Shown here: positions 35,437 to 43,656 of the stretch, in pieces | How the letters are laid out: every line of letters starts with the position of its first letter | How positions within the stretch are numbered: position 1 is the stretch's first letter | Assembly: GCF_005870025.1 (NCBI RefSeq) | Contig: NZ_VATA01000037.1 | Location: forward strand, 1-64,000 | Direction of reading: 5' to 3' | Origin: Poseidonocella sp. HB161398 | Lineage (GTDB): Bacteria; Pseudomonadota; Alphaproteobacteria; Rhodobacterales; Rhodobacteraceae | Length of the DNA stretch: 64,000 bases | Program-made: the position numbers and the translations under genes | The notes under the pieces: generated by a model | The model's database searches: none | The model's input: only the letters and a program-made list of their open reading frames with translations | Told to the model about the DNA's origin: nothing

Positions 35437-35998
35437 GCCCGTCGATGAAGATGTCGAGGAGCCGCGTCACCACCTCCTGCCAGTCGGGCGTGTCGCGGGT
35501 GTAGCAGATGCCGACGAGGGCGCGCATCAGCTCCTCGCCGGTGACGTCATCGCGGATCCTCCCCGCGGCCGCCGCGCGCGCCATCAGCTGCCCGGCAGCG
35601 GCGCGCATCCGGTCGGCCGCCTCGGCGAAGGTCTGGCAGTTCCCGTCGAAACTCGGCGACAGCGCCGTCAGCATGCCCTTCTTGGTCGCCACCATGCCGA
35701 TCGACGCCCGCACCCAGGCGCGCAGCGCCGCCTCGGGCTCCAGCCGCTCCAGCTCGTCCGCCAGGGCGACCATCTGGTCGACCTCGCGCAGGTAGACCGC
35801 CTGGAACAGCGCCTCGCGCGTCGGGAAATGCCGGTAGAGCGTGCCGATCCCCAGACCGGCGCGCCGCGCGACCGCCTCGAGGCTGGCATCCGGACCGCCC
35901 GCCGAGAACACCTCGCGCGCCGCAGCCATCAGCGTCTCGCGGTTCCTCAGCCCGTCAGCCCGCGGCTTTCGGCCGGTTTTCGCGCCCTCCTGGCCCAT
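35411..35998 (-). CDS. TetR-family repressor
   Basis: A 195-residue TetR protein: HTH in residues about 17-62 (RETLMAAAREVFSAGG, then GLGIGTLYRHFPTREALFQAV) and a divergent C-terminal ligand domain. It is divergent from the molybdenum aldehyde oxidoreductase operon, and a perfect 17-bp palindrome lies between them inside that operon's promoter, so it almost certainly represses it. The inducer may be an aromatic or aliphatic aldehyde (inference). Confidence 0.88.
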   Translation of the reverse strand: MGQEGAKTGRKPRADGLRNRETLMAAAREVFSAGGPDASLEAVARRAGLGIGTLYRHFPTREALFQAVYLREVDQMVALADELERLEPEAALRAWVRASIGMVATKKGMLTALSPSFDGNCQTFAEAADRMRAAAGQLMARAAAAGRIRDDVTGEELMRALVGICYTRDTPDWQEVVTRLLDIFIDGLSCPSRRD

Positions 35999-36023
35999 TC
36001 TTCCCTTTCGTCATCTTCCGCAC

Positions 36024-36052
36024 TTGCAAAACGGAGGCAGCCTCCGTATATT
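36024..36052 (+). promoter_or_regulatory. Sigma-70-type promoter of the aldehyde oxidoreductase operon
   Basis: A -35 TTGCAA (36024-36029), a 17-bp spacer and a -10 TATATT (36047-36052), about 90 bp before the first gene of the operon. The match to consensus is very good for such GC-rich DNA. Confidence 0.72.
36031..36047. promoter_or_regulatory. Putative TetR operator
   Basis: ACGGAGGC-A-GCCTCCGT is a perfect 17-bp palindrome that fills the spacer between the -35 and -10 boxes. A bound repressor would block RNA polymerase directly. The divergent TetR gene starts 33 bp away, so it may also autoregulate. Confidence 0.8.
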
Positions 36053-36144
36053 CGGGCTGCCGCGCATCCATGGCCAATCTAGCCCTGACTGCCTTACAAT
36101 GAACATAGCGCGGCTCCCAGAAATCGCTAGATCAAGGAGGTTCC

Positions 36145-36633
36145 ATGACCTTCTCCATCACGCTGACCGTCAACGGGACGCCACATCACCTGGCGCTGGA
36201 TGACATGCGGGTCACGCTCCTGGACCTGCTCCGGGACCGTCTGGGCCTGACCGGAACCAAGAAGGGCTGCGACCGCGGCCAGTGCGGCGCCTGCACCGTG
36301 CTGGTCAACGGCCAGAGGCTCAATGCCTGCCTCGCGCTGGCCGTCCAGCAGGACGGGGCCGAGATCGTCACCATCGAGGGGCTCGCCCCCGCGGACGGGC
36401 TGCACCCCGTCCAGGCCGCCTTCCTGGAGCATGACGCCTTCCAGTGCGGCTACTGCACCCCCGGGCAGATCATGAGCGCCGCCGGGCTGATCGCCGAAGG
36501 CGAGGACGGCGCCGATATCGAACGCATCCGCGAGGGGATGAGCGGCAATATCTGCCGCTGCGGCGCCTATCGCGGCATCTCCCTGGCCGTGGCCGAGGCC
36601 GCGCGCAAGGCGAAGACGGAGGCAGGCGCATGA
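36145..36633 (+). CDS. Aldehyde oxidoreductase, 2Fe-2S subunit (PaoA/YagT-like)
   Basis: A 162-residue xanthine-oxidase-family iron-sulfur subunit. The plant-type cluster is CDRGQCGACTVLVNG and the second cluster lies in CGYCTPGQIM and GNICRCGAY. Unlike E. coli PaoA it has no Tat signal, so the enzyme is probably cytoplasmic. The ATG follows AAGGAGG. It passes electrons from the Mo site to the FAD subunit. ATGA overlap with the next gene. Confidence 0.9.
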   Translation: MTFSITLTVNGTPHHLALDDMRVTLLDLLRDRLGLTGTKKGCDRGQCGACTVLVNGQRLNACLALAVQQDGAEIVTIEGLAPADGLHPVQAAFLEHDAFQCGYCTPGQIMSAAGLIAEGEDGADIERIREGMSGNICRCGAYRGISLAVAEAARKAKTEAGA

Positions 36634-37688
36634 AATCCTTCGACTATCTCCGCCCCGACACCCTTGACGAGGCGCTCGCTGCGCTGTCGGATCCCGATGC
36701 CGCGGCGCTTGGCGGCGGCACCAACCTGCTCGACCTGATGAAGCTGGGCGTCGCGGGTCCGTCGAAGATCGTCGACCTGACCCGGCTGCCCGGGCTCGAC
36801 CGGATCGAGACCCTGCCCGACGGCACGGTGCGGATCGGCGCGCTGGTGCGCAATGCCGCCCTGCCCCGCGATCCGGGCTTCGCCGCCGCCTTCCCGATGG
36901 TGGCCGAGGCGCTGCTCTCGGGCGCGTCGGGCCAGCTGCGGAACGCCGCCACGGTGGGCGGCAACCTGATGCAGGCAACCCGCTGCGCCTATTTCCAGGA
37001 CCCGTTCGCCGCCTGCAACCGCCGCGCCCCCGGCACGGGCTGCGACGCGAAGGACGGCGCCAACCGCAATCACGCCATCCTCGGCTGGAGCCCGGCCTGC
37101 ATTGCCACCCATCCGTCGGATTTCTGCGTGCCGCTCGCGGCGCTCGGCGCGATCGTGGAGATCGCGGGCCCGGACGGCCTGCGCGAGCTGCCGCTGGCCG
37201 AGTTCCACCTGCTGCCCGGCGAGGAGGCGCATCTGACCACGCAGCTTGCCCCCGGCGAGATCGTCCTGGCGCTGCGCCTGCCGCCCGGCGCGGCGGATTT
37301 CGCGGGCCATGCCCGCTATCTCAAGCTGCGCGAGCGCAATTCCTACGCCTTCGCCATCGTCTCGGCGGCGGCGGCGCTGCGGCTCGAAGACGGCGTGATC
37401 CGCGAAGCGCGGCTGGCCCTCGGCGGCGTCGCCGCCCGGCCCTGGCGCGCCACGGCGGCCGAGACCCTGCTGGCCGGCGCGCGCCCCGCGCCCGAGACCT
37501 TCGCCGCCGCCGCCGAGGCGGCGCTGGCCGAGGCCGCGCCCTCGGGCGCCAACGGCTTCAAGATCGCGCTGGCGGGCCGCATCCTCGCCCGCGCCCTGGC
37601 CGCCGCAGCGGCCGGAACCCCCGCCCGGATGCCCGCCCTGCCGGGCTCCGTCCTCGATGACAGCGACACGGAGGCTGCCCATGCCTGA
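36630..37688 (+). CDS. Aldehyde oxidoreductase, FAD subunit with extra Fe-S insert (PaoB/YagS-like)
   Basis: A 352-residue CoxM-type FAD subunit (LGGGTNLLDLMKLG and TVGGNLMQATRC are the FAD-binding motifs). Cys119, Cys129, Cys138, Cys157 and Cys166 cluster in an insertion absent from most CoxM proteins but present in E. coli PaoB, where such cysteines hold a [4Fe-4S] cluster. This places the enzyme in the PaoABC group rather than xanthine dehydrogenase or CO dehydrogenase. The end overlaps the large subunit by 8 bp. Confidence 0.9.
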   Translation: MKSFDYLRPDTLDEALAALSDPDAAALGGGTNLLDLMKLGVAGPSKIVDLTRLPGLDRIETLPDGTVRIGALVRNAALPRDPGFAAAFPMVAEALLSGASGQLRNAATVGGNLMQATRCAYFQDPFAACNRRAPGTGCDAKDGANRNHAILGWSPACIATHPSDFCVPLAALGAIVEIAGPDGLRELPLAEFHLLPGEEAHLTTQLAPGEIVLALRLPPGAADFAGHARYLKLRERNSYAFAIVSAAAALRLEDGVIREARLALGGVAARPWRATAAETLLAGARPAPETFAAAAEAALAEAAPSGANGFKIALAGRILARALAAAAAGTPARMPALPGSVLDDSDTEAAHA

Positions 37689-39927
37689 CGATTTCGCCCC
37701 CGCTTCCCATGTCCGCCTGGGATCGAATTCCGGCCAGCCGCAGACCCGGCTCGACGGGCTCGCCAAGATCACCGGCCAGGCGACCTATGCCGCCGACAAT
37801 GCCCCGGAGGGGATGCTCTGGGCGGTCTATGCCGGCGCCCCGGCCGGGCGCGGCCGCGTGGCCTCGCTCGATACCGGCGCGGCGCTCGCCCATCCCGGCG
37901 TCGTCCATGTGATCACGCCGCAGAACCGCGCCGAGCTGCAGCAGGACCCCGATGCAAGGGCGCATGTCTTCGCCTGGAAGATCGACATCCTGCAGAGCGA
38001 AACCATCCGCTATGCCGGCGCGCCGGTCGCGCTGGTGCTGGCCGAGACGCTGGAGGCGGCGACCGAGGGCGCGCGGCTCCTCGCGCCCGAGGTGGAGCCC
38101 CTTCCCGTCCGGATCGGCTTTGATGACGGCGAGCCCTTCGAGGCGGCCACGGTCGGCATCGGCGCCAATCCCGCCACCTCGGTCGGCGATCTGGAGGCCG
38201 GCTTCGCCGCCGCCGAACGGATCACCGAGGTCGAGATCGAGACCCCGCCCCAGTACCACAACGCGATGGAGCCCCATGCCATCGTCGCCCAGTGGCAGGA
38301 CGGCCGTCTGGTCATCGACACGCCGAACCAGGCGATCGTCATGTCCCGCCCGCTCTTTGCCGAGTATTTCGGCATCGCCCCCGAGGACGTCCATATCCGC
38401 AGCCCCTATCTGGGGGGCGGCTTCGGCTCCAAGGCGATCCTGAACGGCCCGCAGATCCTCGCCTGCCTCGCCGCCAGGGAGACGGGCCGGCCGGTCAAGC
38501 TGGTGCTCAGCCGGGCGCAGATGTACGGCCCCGTCGGCCATCGCGGCGCCACCCGCCAGACCCTGCGGCTGGGCACCGATGCCGAGGGGCGGCTGACCGC
38601 CCTGGCGCATCACTCGGTCTCCGCCACCAGCAGCTTCGACGACTTCCTGGAACCGGCGGCCAATGCCTCGCTGAACACCTATGCCAGCCCGGCGATCTCG
38701 GCGAGCCATTCCGGCAGCCGCTGGGATATCGGCACGCCGGGGCCGATGCGGGCCCCGGGCGAGGCCACCGGCTCCGCCGCGCTCGAATGCGCGATGGACG
38801 AGGCCGCGGAGGCGGCCGGGCTCGACCCGCTGGAGTTCCGGCTGCGCAACTATGCCGAGACCGATCCCGCGACCGGCCGGGCGTTCTCCTCGAAGGCGCT
38901 GCGCGAATGCTACCGGCTCGGGGCGGAGCGCTTCGGCTGGGCCGGCCGGCCGATGGCGCCAGGGCAGATGCGCGACGCCAAAGGGCGGCTGCTCGGCTGG
39001 GGGATGGGCACGTCGCTCTTCCCCGCGCCGATGTCCCAGGCGCTGGCGCGCGCGACGCTGCGCGCTGACGGCAGCGCGCTGGTGGAGACCGCCGCCGCCG
39101 ACATGGGCCAGGGCGCCTGGACCGCGCTGGCGCAGATCGCGGCGGACGGGCTCGGGCTCGACCTGGCGCAGGTGGAGTTCCGCTCGGGCGATTCCGAGCT
39201 GCCCGATGGCGGCGTGGCCGGCGGGTCGGGCCATACCGCGACCGCGGGCAGCGCGCTTTTCTCCGCCGGGCAGGACGCCGTCGCCCAGCTCGTCCGGCTG
39301 GCGGTGGAGGACCCGGCCTCGCCGCTTCATGGCGCGGGCAACCAGGCGGTGCGCGCCCAGGGCGGGCGGCTGATGCTCGAGGGCGATCCCTCGCGCTCGG
39401 AAAGCTATGCCGCGGTGCTCGCCCGCGCCGGGCTCGAGACGCTCGCCGGCAATGGCCGCGGCGCGCGCAGCCCCGAGGCCGCCGGGGCGCATGCGATGTT
39501 CTCGCATGGCGCGGTCTTCGCCGAGGTGGCGGTCGATCCGGATCTCTTCCAGATCCGCGTCACCCGGCTGGTCGGCGCCTTCGCCGCCGGGCGGATCATC
39601 AACCCGCGGCTCGCCGAGAGCCAGCTTTTCGGCGGGATGGTCTGGGGGCTGGGCTTCGCGCTCCAGGAAGAGGCCGTGCATGACCGCCGCAGCGGGCGGC
39701 TGGTGAATGGCGATCTCGCGGGCTACCACGTCCCGGTCAATGCCGATCTGGCATCAATCGAGGCGCTGACCGTCCCCGAGGAGGACCCGTTCGTCAACGC
39801 GCTCGGCGTCAAGGGCGTGGGCGAGCTGGGCATCACCGGCACGGTCGGGGCGATCGCCAACGCGGTCTGGCACGCCACCGGCCGCCGCGCCCGGCGCTTC
39901 CCCGTGATGATCGAGGACCTGCTCTGA
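37681..39927 (+). CDS. Aldehyde oxidoreductase, molybdenum cofactor subunit (PaoC/YagR-like)
   Basis: A 748-residue molybdopterin-binding subunit. LGGGFGSKA and the PMRAPGEATG stretch are cofactor-binding regions; the catalytic Glu is Glu715 in GVGELGITG. Length fits PaoC (about 730). It oxidises aldehydes to acids; substrate range is not readable. A molybdenum-cofactor maturation factor (PaoD/XdhC type), often encoded next to such operons, is not present here. The start is ATG at 37681, giving a short overlap with the FAD subunit. Confidence 0.92.
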   Translation: MPDDFAPASHVRLGSNSGQPQTRLDGLAKITGQATYAADNAPEGMLWAVYAGAPAGRGRVASLDTGAALAHPGVVHVITPQNRAELQQDPDARAHVFAWKIDILQSETIRYAGAPVALVLAETLEAATEGARLLAPEVEPLPVRIGFDDGEPFEAATVGIGANPATSVGDLEAGFAAAERITEVEIETPPQYHNAMEPHAIVAQWQDGRLVIDTPNQAIVMSRPLFAEYFGIAPEDVHIRSPYLGGGFGSKAILNGPQILACLAARETGRPVKLVLSRAQMYGPVGHRGATRQTLRLGTDAEGRLTALAHHSVSATSSFDDFLEPAANASLNTYASPAISASHSGSRWDIGTPGPMRAPGEATGSAALECAMDEAAEAAGLDPLEFRLRNYAETDPATGRAFSSKALRECYRLGAERFGWAGRPMAPGQMRDAKGRLLGWGMGTSLFPAPMSQALARATLRADGSALVETAAADMGQGAWTALAQIAADGLGLDLAQVEFRSGDSELPDGGVAGGSGHTATAGSALFSAGQDAVAQLVRLAVEDPASPLHGAGNQAVRAQGGRLMLEGDPSRSESYAAVLARAGLETLAGNGRGARSPEAAGAHAMFSHGAVFAEVAVDPDLFQIRVTRLVGAFAAGRIINPRLAESQLFGGMVWGLGFALQEEAVHDRRSGRLVNGDLAGYHVPVNADLASIEALTVPEEDPFVNALGVKGVGELGITGTVGAIANAVWHATGRRARRFPVMIEDLL

Positions 39928-39932
39928 TCCGG

Positions 39933-39958
39933 GCGGGGCGGCCGCCCGGCCGCCCCGC
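39933..39958 (+). terminator. Terminator of the aldehyde oxidoreductase operon
   Basis: GCGGGGCGGCCG and CGGCCGCCCCGC are perfect 12-bp arms, five bases after the stop codon, followed by ATTAAGCCTTT. Confidence 0.7.
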
Positions 39959-40037
39959 ATTAAGCCTTTGGCGACGGGTTTTCCGGTAGCCTCCCCGGGC
40001 CGGCGCTCTGCGCGCCCGCCGCAAGAGGGGAACCCGC

Positions 40038-40409
40038 ATGTCCACCGCTGCCAGATCCGTGCTCCTCGTCGATGACGAGCTGATGCTGCTCGACATGCTC
40101 GCCATGGCCTGCACCGCCTCGGGCTTCGCCGCCGTCAAGGCCGCCACAGGGGCGGAGGCACTGCAGCAGATCGACGCCCACCCCGAGATCGGCCTGGTCC
40201 TGACCGATATCGGCCTGACGCGGGAGATGGACGGCTTCGCCCTGGCCGCCGAGATCGCCGCGCGGCGCCCCGGCCTGCCCCTGATCTTCTTCTCCGGCCA
40301 TGGCGAGCAGGCGGCGCGGCCGCCGGGCTTCGCCGATGCGAAGGTGCTGGGCAAGCCGGTGCCGCTCGCCGTCCTGCGCGGCGAGATCTCGGCCGCGCTC
40401 GGCACCTGA
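40038..40409 (+). CDS. Stand-alone response-regulator receiver protein
   Basis: A 123-residue CheY-like receiver domain with no output domain. The acidic pocket is Asp12-Asp13, the phosphoacceptor is Asp57 (LVLTDIGL), Ser86 and Lys106 (GKPVPL) complete the site. A good ribosome site (AGAGGGGAA) precedes the ATG. No histidine kinase is nearby, so it probably receives phosphate from a kinase elsewhere and acts by protein contact. Confidence 0.87.
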   Translation: MSTAARSVLLVDDELMLLDMLAMACTASGFAAVKAATGAEALQQIDAHPEIGLVLTDIGLTREMDGFALAAEIAARRPGLPLIFFSGHGEQAARPPGFADAKVLGKPVPLAVLRGEISAALGT

Positions 40410-40775
40410 CCCGGCCGGCCAGGCGGCACCCCCGCGCAGGCGAACGTGCTGGCCCGACCGCGACCGGCCGGGGCGGCGCGCTGCCGGTAGCCGGGTCGGG
40501 CCCCGGCCGCAGCCAGGCGGCCCGGTCCCGGAGCGCGAAATCGACCGGCGAAGCCGGGACATGCGCGACATCCCGGCGTCCCGGCGCGCCGGCCACGCGA
40601 ACCGCTGCCGTCGCGCCTCGCCGCATTGGCCAGCCCGTGCGAAACGAGCGGTCCGCCGAAGGAACAAGCCCCCCGGGCAGCAGGGCGAGATGCGATCCGA
40701 GCCAGCCTGCAGGGCCGGGCCCATTGCCCGACCGCCAGCCCGGTCAGGCGGTCCTCGCCGCCGCCACCAGATGGC
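40410..40775. other. Region without a recognisable gene
   Basis: 366 bases of very GC-rich DNA between the receiver gene and the CBS-domain gene, which are convergent. Open frames here have the composition of random GC-rich sequence and no ribosome sites. No tRNA cloverleaf, strong terminator or repeat was found by eye. Confidence 0.6.
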
Positions 40776-41174
40776 TCAGCCGCGCGCCAGCAGCGCTGCC
40801 AGCAGGTCGGACCGGCTCAGCATCCCCGCCACCTGGCCGTTCTCGATCACCGGAAAGGCGCGGTAGGGCAGGTCGCGGAACTGCTCGGCCGCCGCCACGA
40901 TCTCGGTTCCGGCATCGAGTACCGCCACCTCGCGGCTCATGTGCTGCGCCACCGTGTCGGACCAGCGCTGGTAGTAGGCCGCGCTCAGCGCCGGGCCGAA
41001 GCAGTCCTTCTGCGTCAGGATCCCCGCCAGCTGCCCCGCGGGCCCGATCACCGGCGCCGCCGAGGCCCGCGCCGCCACCAGCTGCGCCACCGCCTCGCGC
41101 ATCGGCAGATCCGGGCGCAGCGCCAGGAAATCCCGCCGCATCACCGCGGCAATCGTCTCGTCACCCCCGGCCAT
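40776..41174 (-). CDS. CBS-domain pair protein
   Basis: A 132-residue protein made of two CBS domains (AVMRRDFLALRPDLPMREAV...PVIGPAGQLAGILTQKDC; and AQHMSREVAVLDAGTEI...FPVIENGQVAGMLSRSDLL). Such pairs bind adenosine nucleotides. It starts 3 bp after the nqrF stop, so it is the seventh gene of the nqr operon and may report adenylate energy state to the complex (inference). Confidence 0.87.
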   Translation of the reverse strand: MAGGDETIAAVMRRDFLALRPDLPMREAVAQLVAARASAAPVIGPAGQLAGILTQKDCFGPALSAAYYQRWSDTVAQHMSREVAVLDAGTEIVAAAEQFRDLPYRAFPVIENGQVAGMLSRSDLLAALLARG

Positions 41175-41177
41175 CGC

Positions 41178-42398
41178 TCACCCCCCGAAATCGTCGCTGA
41201 AGATCCGCTCCGGCTCCACCCCGGCCTGGTCGAGCGTGCGGCGCACCGCGGCGATCATCAGGGGCGGGCCGCAGAGATAGTATTCGCAGTCCTCCGGCGC
41301 CGGATGCTCCCGCAGGAAGCCCGCCAGCGTGTTGTGGATGAAGCCCGTCGGCCCGGTCCAGCGGTCTCCGGGCGCCGGGTCCGAGAGCGCGGGAACCCAG
41401 GAGAATCCCGGATGCGCCGCCGCGATCGCGTCGAATTCCGCAGTGTAGAACAGGTCGATGGCCGAGCGCGCGCCGTAGAAATAGGTCATCTTGCGCGGCG
41501 CGCCCGCCGCCACCTGCTCGTGGATCAGCGCGCGCAGCGGCGCCATGCCGACCCCGCCGCCGACGAAGACCATCTCGCGGCCGGTCGGCTGGGCATGGAA
41601 ATCGCCATAGGGCCCCGAAAGCTCCATCGGATCGCCGGGCTTCAGCCCGAAGAGGTAGCTCGAGACCAGCCCCGGCGGCACGCTCTCCTCCCGCCCGGGC
41701 GGCGGCACGGCCAGGCGGATGTTGAACACCGCGCGGCCGCGGTCCTGCGGCCGGTTGGCGATGGAATAGGCCCGGGTCGCAGGCCCCGGCGACGAGGCGA
41801 CCAGGCCGCGCCAGCCGGCATCCTCCCAGGTCTCGCGGAAGGCCTCGGGGATCTCGATCTGCGAGAAGGGCAGCCGGTAGCCCGGCACCGAGAGCTGCAT
41901 GAAGCTGCCCGCGCGGAACTGCAGATCCTCCTCGCCCGGCAGCTCCAACACCAGCTCGCGGATCAGCGGCGCCAGCATCCGGTTCGAGACCACGCGGCAG
42001 GCGCGGGTCTCGGCGCCGAGAAGGCCCGCGGGCAGCTCGACCTCCAAGGGGCCCTTGACCGAGACCTGGCAGGCCAGCCGCACATGGTCGCGCCGTTCGC
42101 GGGCCGAGAGCATGCCCTTCTCGGTGGCGCCCGGCTCGCCCGCGCCCGGCCCCTGCGCCGTCACCCGGCACAGCCCGCAGCTGCCCTTGCCGCCGCAGCC
42201 CGCCGGAATGCCGAAGCCCGCATTCTGCAGCGTCAGAAGCAGCGTGTCGCCCTGGCGCGCCTCGACCGGGGTCCCGCCATTGACCGTCACCGTCGCCCCC
42301 CCGCCGGGCAGCAGCCGCTCGCGCGCGCCCAGGAGCACCAGCGTCAGCAGCAGGAGCAGGCCGAGGACGACCAGGAGGCCCAGCAGGATCTCGGTCAT
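41178..42398 (-). CDS. nqrF: NADH:quinone oxidoreductase (Na+-translocating type) subunit F
   Basis: A 406-residue NADH dehydrogenase subunit. An N-terminal membrane helix (residues 4-24) is followed by a 2Fe-2S domain with Cys68, Cys74, Cys77 and Cys110, then an FAD domain (RAYSIANRP) and an NADH domain (FVGGGVGMAPLR; YLCGPPLM). All expected cofactor sites are intact and length is normal. It takes electrons from cytoplasmic NADH into the complex. ATGA overlap with nqrE. Confidence 0.92.
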   Translation of the reverse strand: MTEILLGLLVVLGLLLLLTLVLLGARERLLPGGGATVTVNGGTPVEARQGDTLLLTLQNAGFGIPAGCGGKGSCGLCRVTAQGPGAGEPGATEKGMLSARERRDHVRLACQVSVKGPLEVELPAGLLGAETRACRVVSNRMLAPLIRELVLELPGEEDLQFRAGSFMQLSVPGYRLPFSQIEIPEAFRETWEDAGWRGLVASSPGPATRAYSIANRPQDRGRAVFNIRLAVPPPGREESVPPGLVSSYLFGLKPGDPMELSGPYGDFHAQPTGREMVFVGGGVGMAPLRALIHEQVAAGAPRKMTYFYGARSAIDLFYTAEFDAIAAAHPGFSWVPALSDPAPGDRWTGPTGFIHNTLAGFLREHPAPEDCEYYLCGPPLMIAAVRRTLDQAGVEPERIFSDDFGG

Positions 42399-43006
42399 GG
42401 CGCCACCATCTGGCCGAAGGCCGAGAAGCCCAGCGACATCATTCCGGCCAGCATGAAGGTCACGCCCAGCCCGCGCAGCCCGCCCGGCAGGTCGGCATAG
42501 GCCAGCCGCGCCCGCACCGCCGAGAGCATCACCACGGCCAGCGCGAAGCCCGCGCCGCTGCCGATGCCGAAGACGAAGGATTCAGGCAGCGTGTAGCGCC
42601 GCTCGACCATGAAGAGGCTCGCCGCCAGGATCGCGCATTGCACGGTCAGCAGCGGCAGGAACACCCCGAAGGCGGCGTGGATCGCGGGGGCGAAGCGCTC
42701 GAGCAGCATCTCGAGCATCTGCACGGCCGCCGCGATCAGCCCGATGAAGCACAGGAGCGACAGGTAGCTCAGATCGACCTCGGGCAGCCCCGCCCAGGCC
42801 CAGGCGCCCGGCGCCAGGACGGCGGTGTAGATGATCTGGCTCAGCGGCACGGTGATCCCCATCACCCCGATCATCGCGATGCCGAGCCCGACCGCCGTGC
42901 CCGGCCGCTTCGACAGCGCCAGGAAGGTGCAGAGCCCCAGGAAGAAGGCCAGCGGCATGTTCTCGACGAACATCGCCTTGAGGAAGATATCGGCATATCC
43001 GCTCAT
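42395..43006 (-). CDS. nqrE: NQR subunit E
   Basis: A 203-residue six-helix membrane subunit. Cys26 in FFLGLCTFLALSKR and the Cys in YLSLLCFIGLIAA match the ligands of the intramembrane Fe-S centre shared with NqrD. Length and motifs (VERRYTLPESFVFGIGSGAGF) are typical. Overlaps nqrD and nqrF by 4 bp each. Confidence 0.92.
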   Translation of the reverse strand: MSGYADIFLKAMFVENMPLAFFLGLCTFLALSKRPGTAVGLGIAMIGVMGITVPLSQIIYTAVLAPGAWAWAGLPEVDLSYLSLLCFIGLIAAAVQMLEMLLERFAPAIHAAFGVFLPLLTVQCAILAASLFMVERRYTLPESFVFGIGSGAGFALAVVMLSAVRARLAYADLPGGLRGLGVTFMLAGMMSLGFSAFGQMVAP

Positions 43007-43656
43007 GTCCGCGCCTCCGCCACGGAGGGGGGCTCGGTCTCGGGCGCCTCCTGCTGCTCGGGATAGAGGCTGCGCAGCCCCCAGACCACGAAGCCGAGCA
43101 GGAAGAAGGCCGAGGGCGCCAGCAGCATCAGCGAGAGCGGCGTGAACCATCCGCCCTGGTCGACCGTCGGCAGCACCGTCAGCCCCATCAGCGTGCCCTG
43201 GCCGAAGAGCTCGCGCACCGCGCCGACGGCGACCAGGATCAGGGAATAGCCCAGCCCGTTGCCGAGCGCGTCGAGCATCGCCGGGCCCGGCGGGTTCGAC
43301 CGGGCGAAGCCCTCGGTCCGGCCGAGCACCAGGCAGTTCGTGGTGATCAGCCCGACGAAGACCGACAGCCGCTGGCTGATCGCGAAAAGGTAGGCCTGCA
43401 GGATCTGGTCGATGACGATCACCAGCGAGGCGACAATGACGATCTGCACGATCAGCCGGATCGAGTTCGGCAGGTGGCGGCGGATCAGGCTGATGATCAG
43501 CGACGAGAGGACCAGCACCACGGTCAGCGACACAGCCATGGTCGCCGCCGTCTCCAGCGAGGTGGTCACGGCCAGCGAGGAGCAGATGCCGAGGATCTGC
43601 ACCGTCACCGGGTTGCGCCCGATCAGGGGCAGGGTCAAAAGCCGTGGCAGCGCCAT
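43003..43656 (-). CDS. nqrD: NQR subunit D
   Basis: A 217-residue membrane subunit paralogous to NqrE. Cys25 (ILGICSSLAV) and the Cys of ITTNCLVLGRTEGFA correspond to the known Fe-S ligands. A 20-residue acidic C-terminal tail (QQEAPETEPPSVAE) extends into the cytoplasm. Start overlaps the nqrC stop by 1 bp. Confidence 0.92.
   Translation of the reverse strand: MALPRLLTLPLIGRNPVTVQILGICSSLAVTTSLETAATMAVSLTVVLVLSSLIISLIRRHLPNSIRLIVQIVIVASLVIVIDQILQAYLFAISQRLSVFVGLITTNCLVLGRTEGFARSNPPGPAMLDALGNGLGYSLILVAVGAVRELFGQGTLMGLTVLPTVDQGGWFTPLSLMLLAPSAFFLLGFVVWGLRSLYPEQQEAPETEPPSVAEART

Noticed and set aside
40300-40866. Open frames in the 366-bp gap between receiver and CBS genes
   Set aside because: Products are Arg/Pro-rich with no ribosome site or motif; they run into the antisense of the CBS gene.
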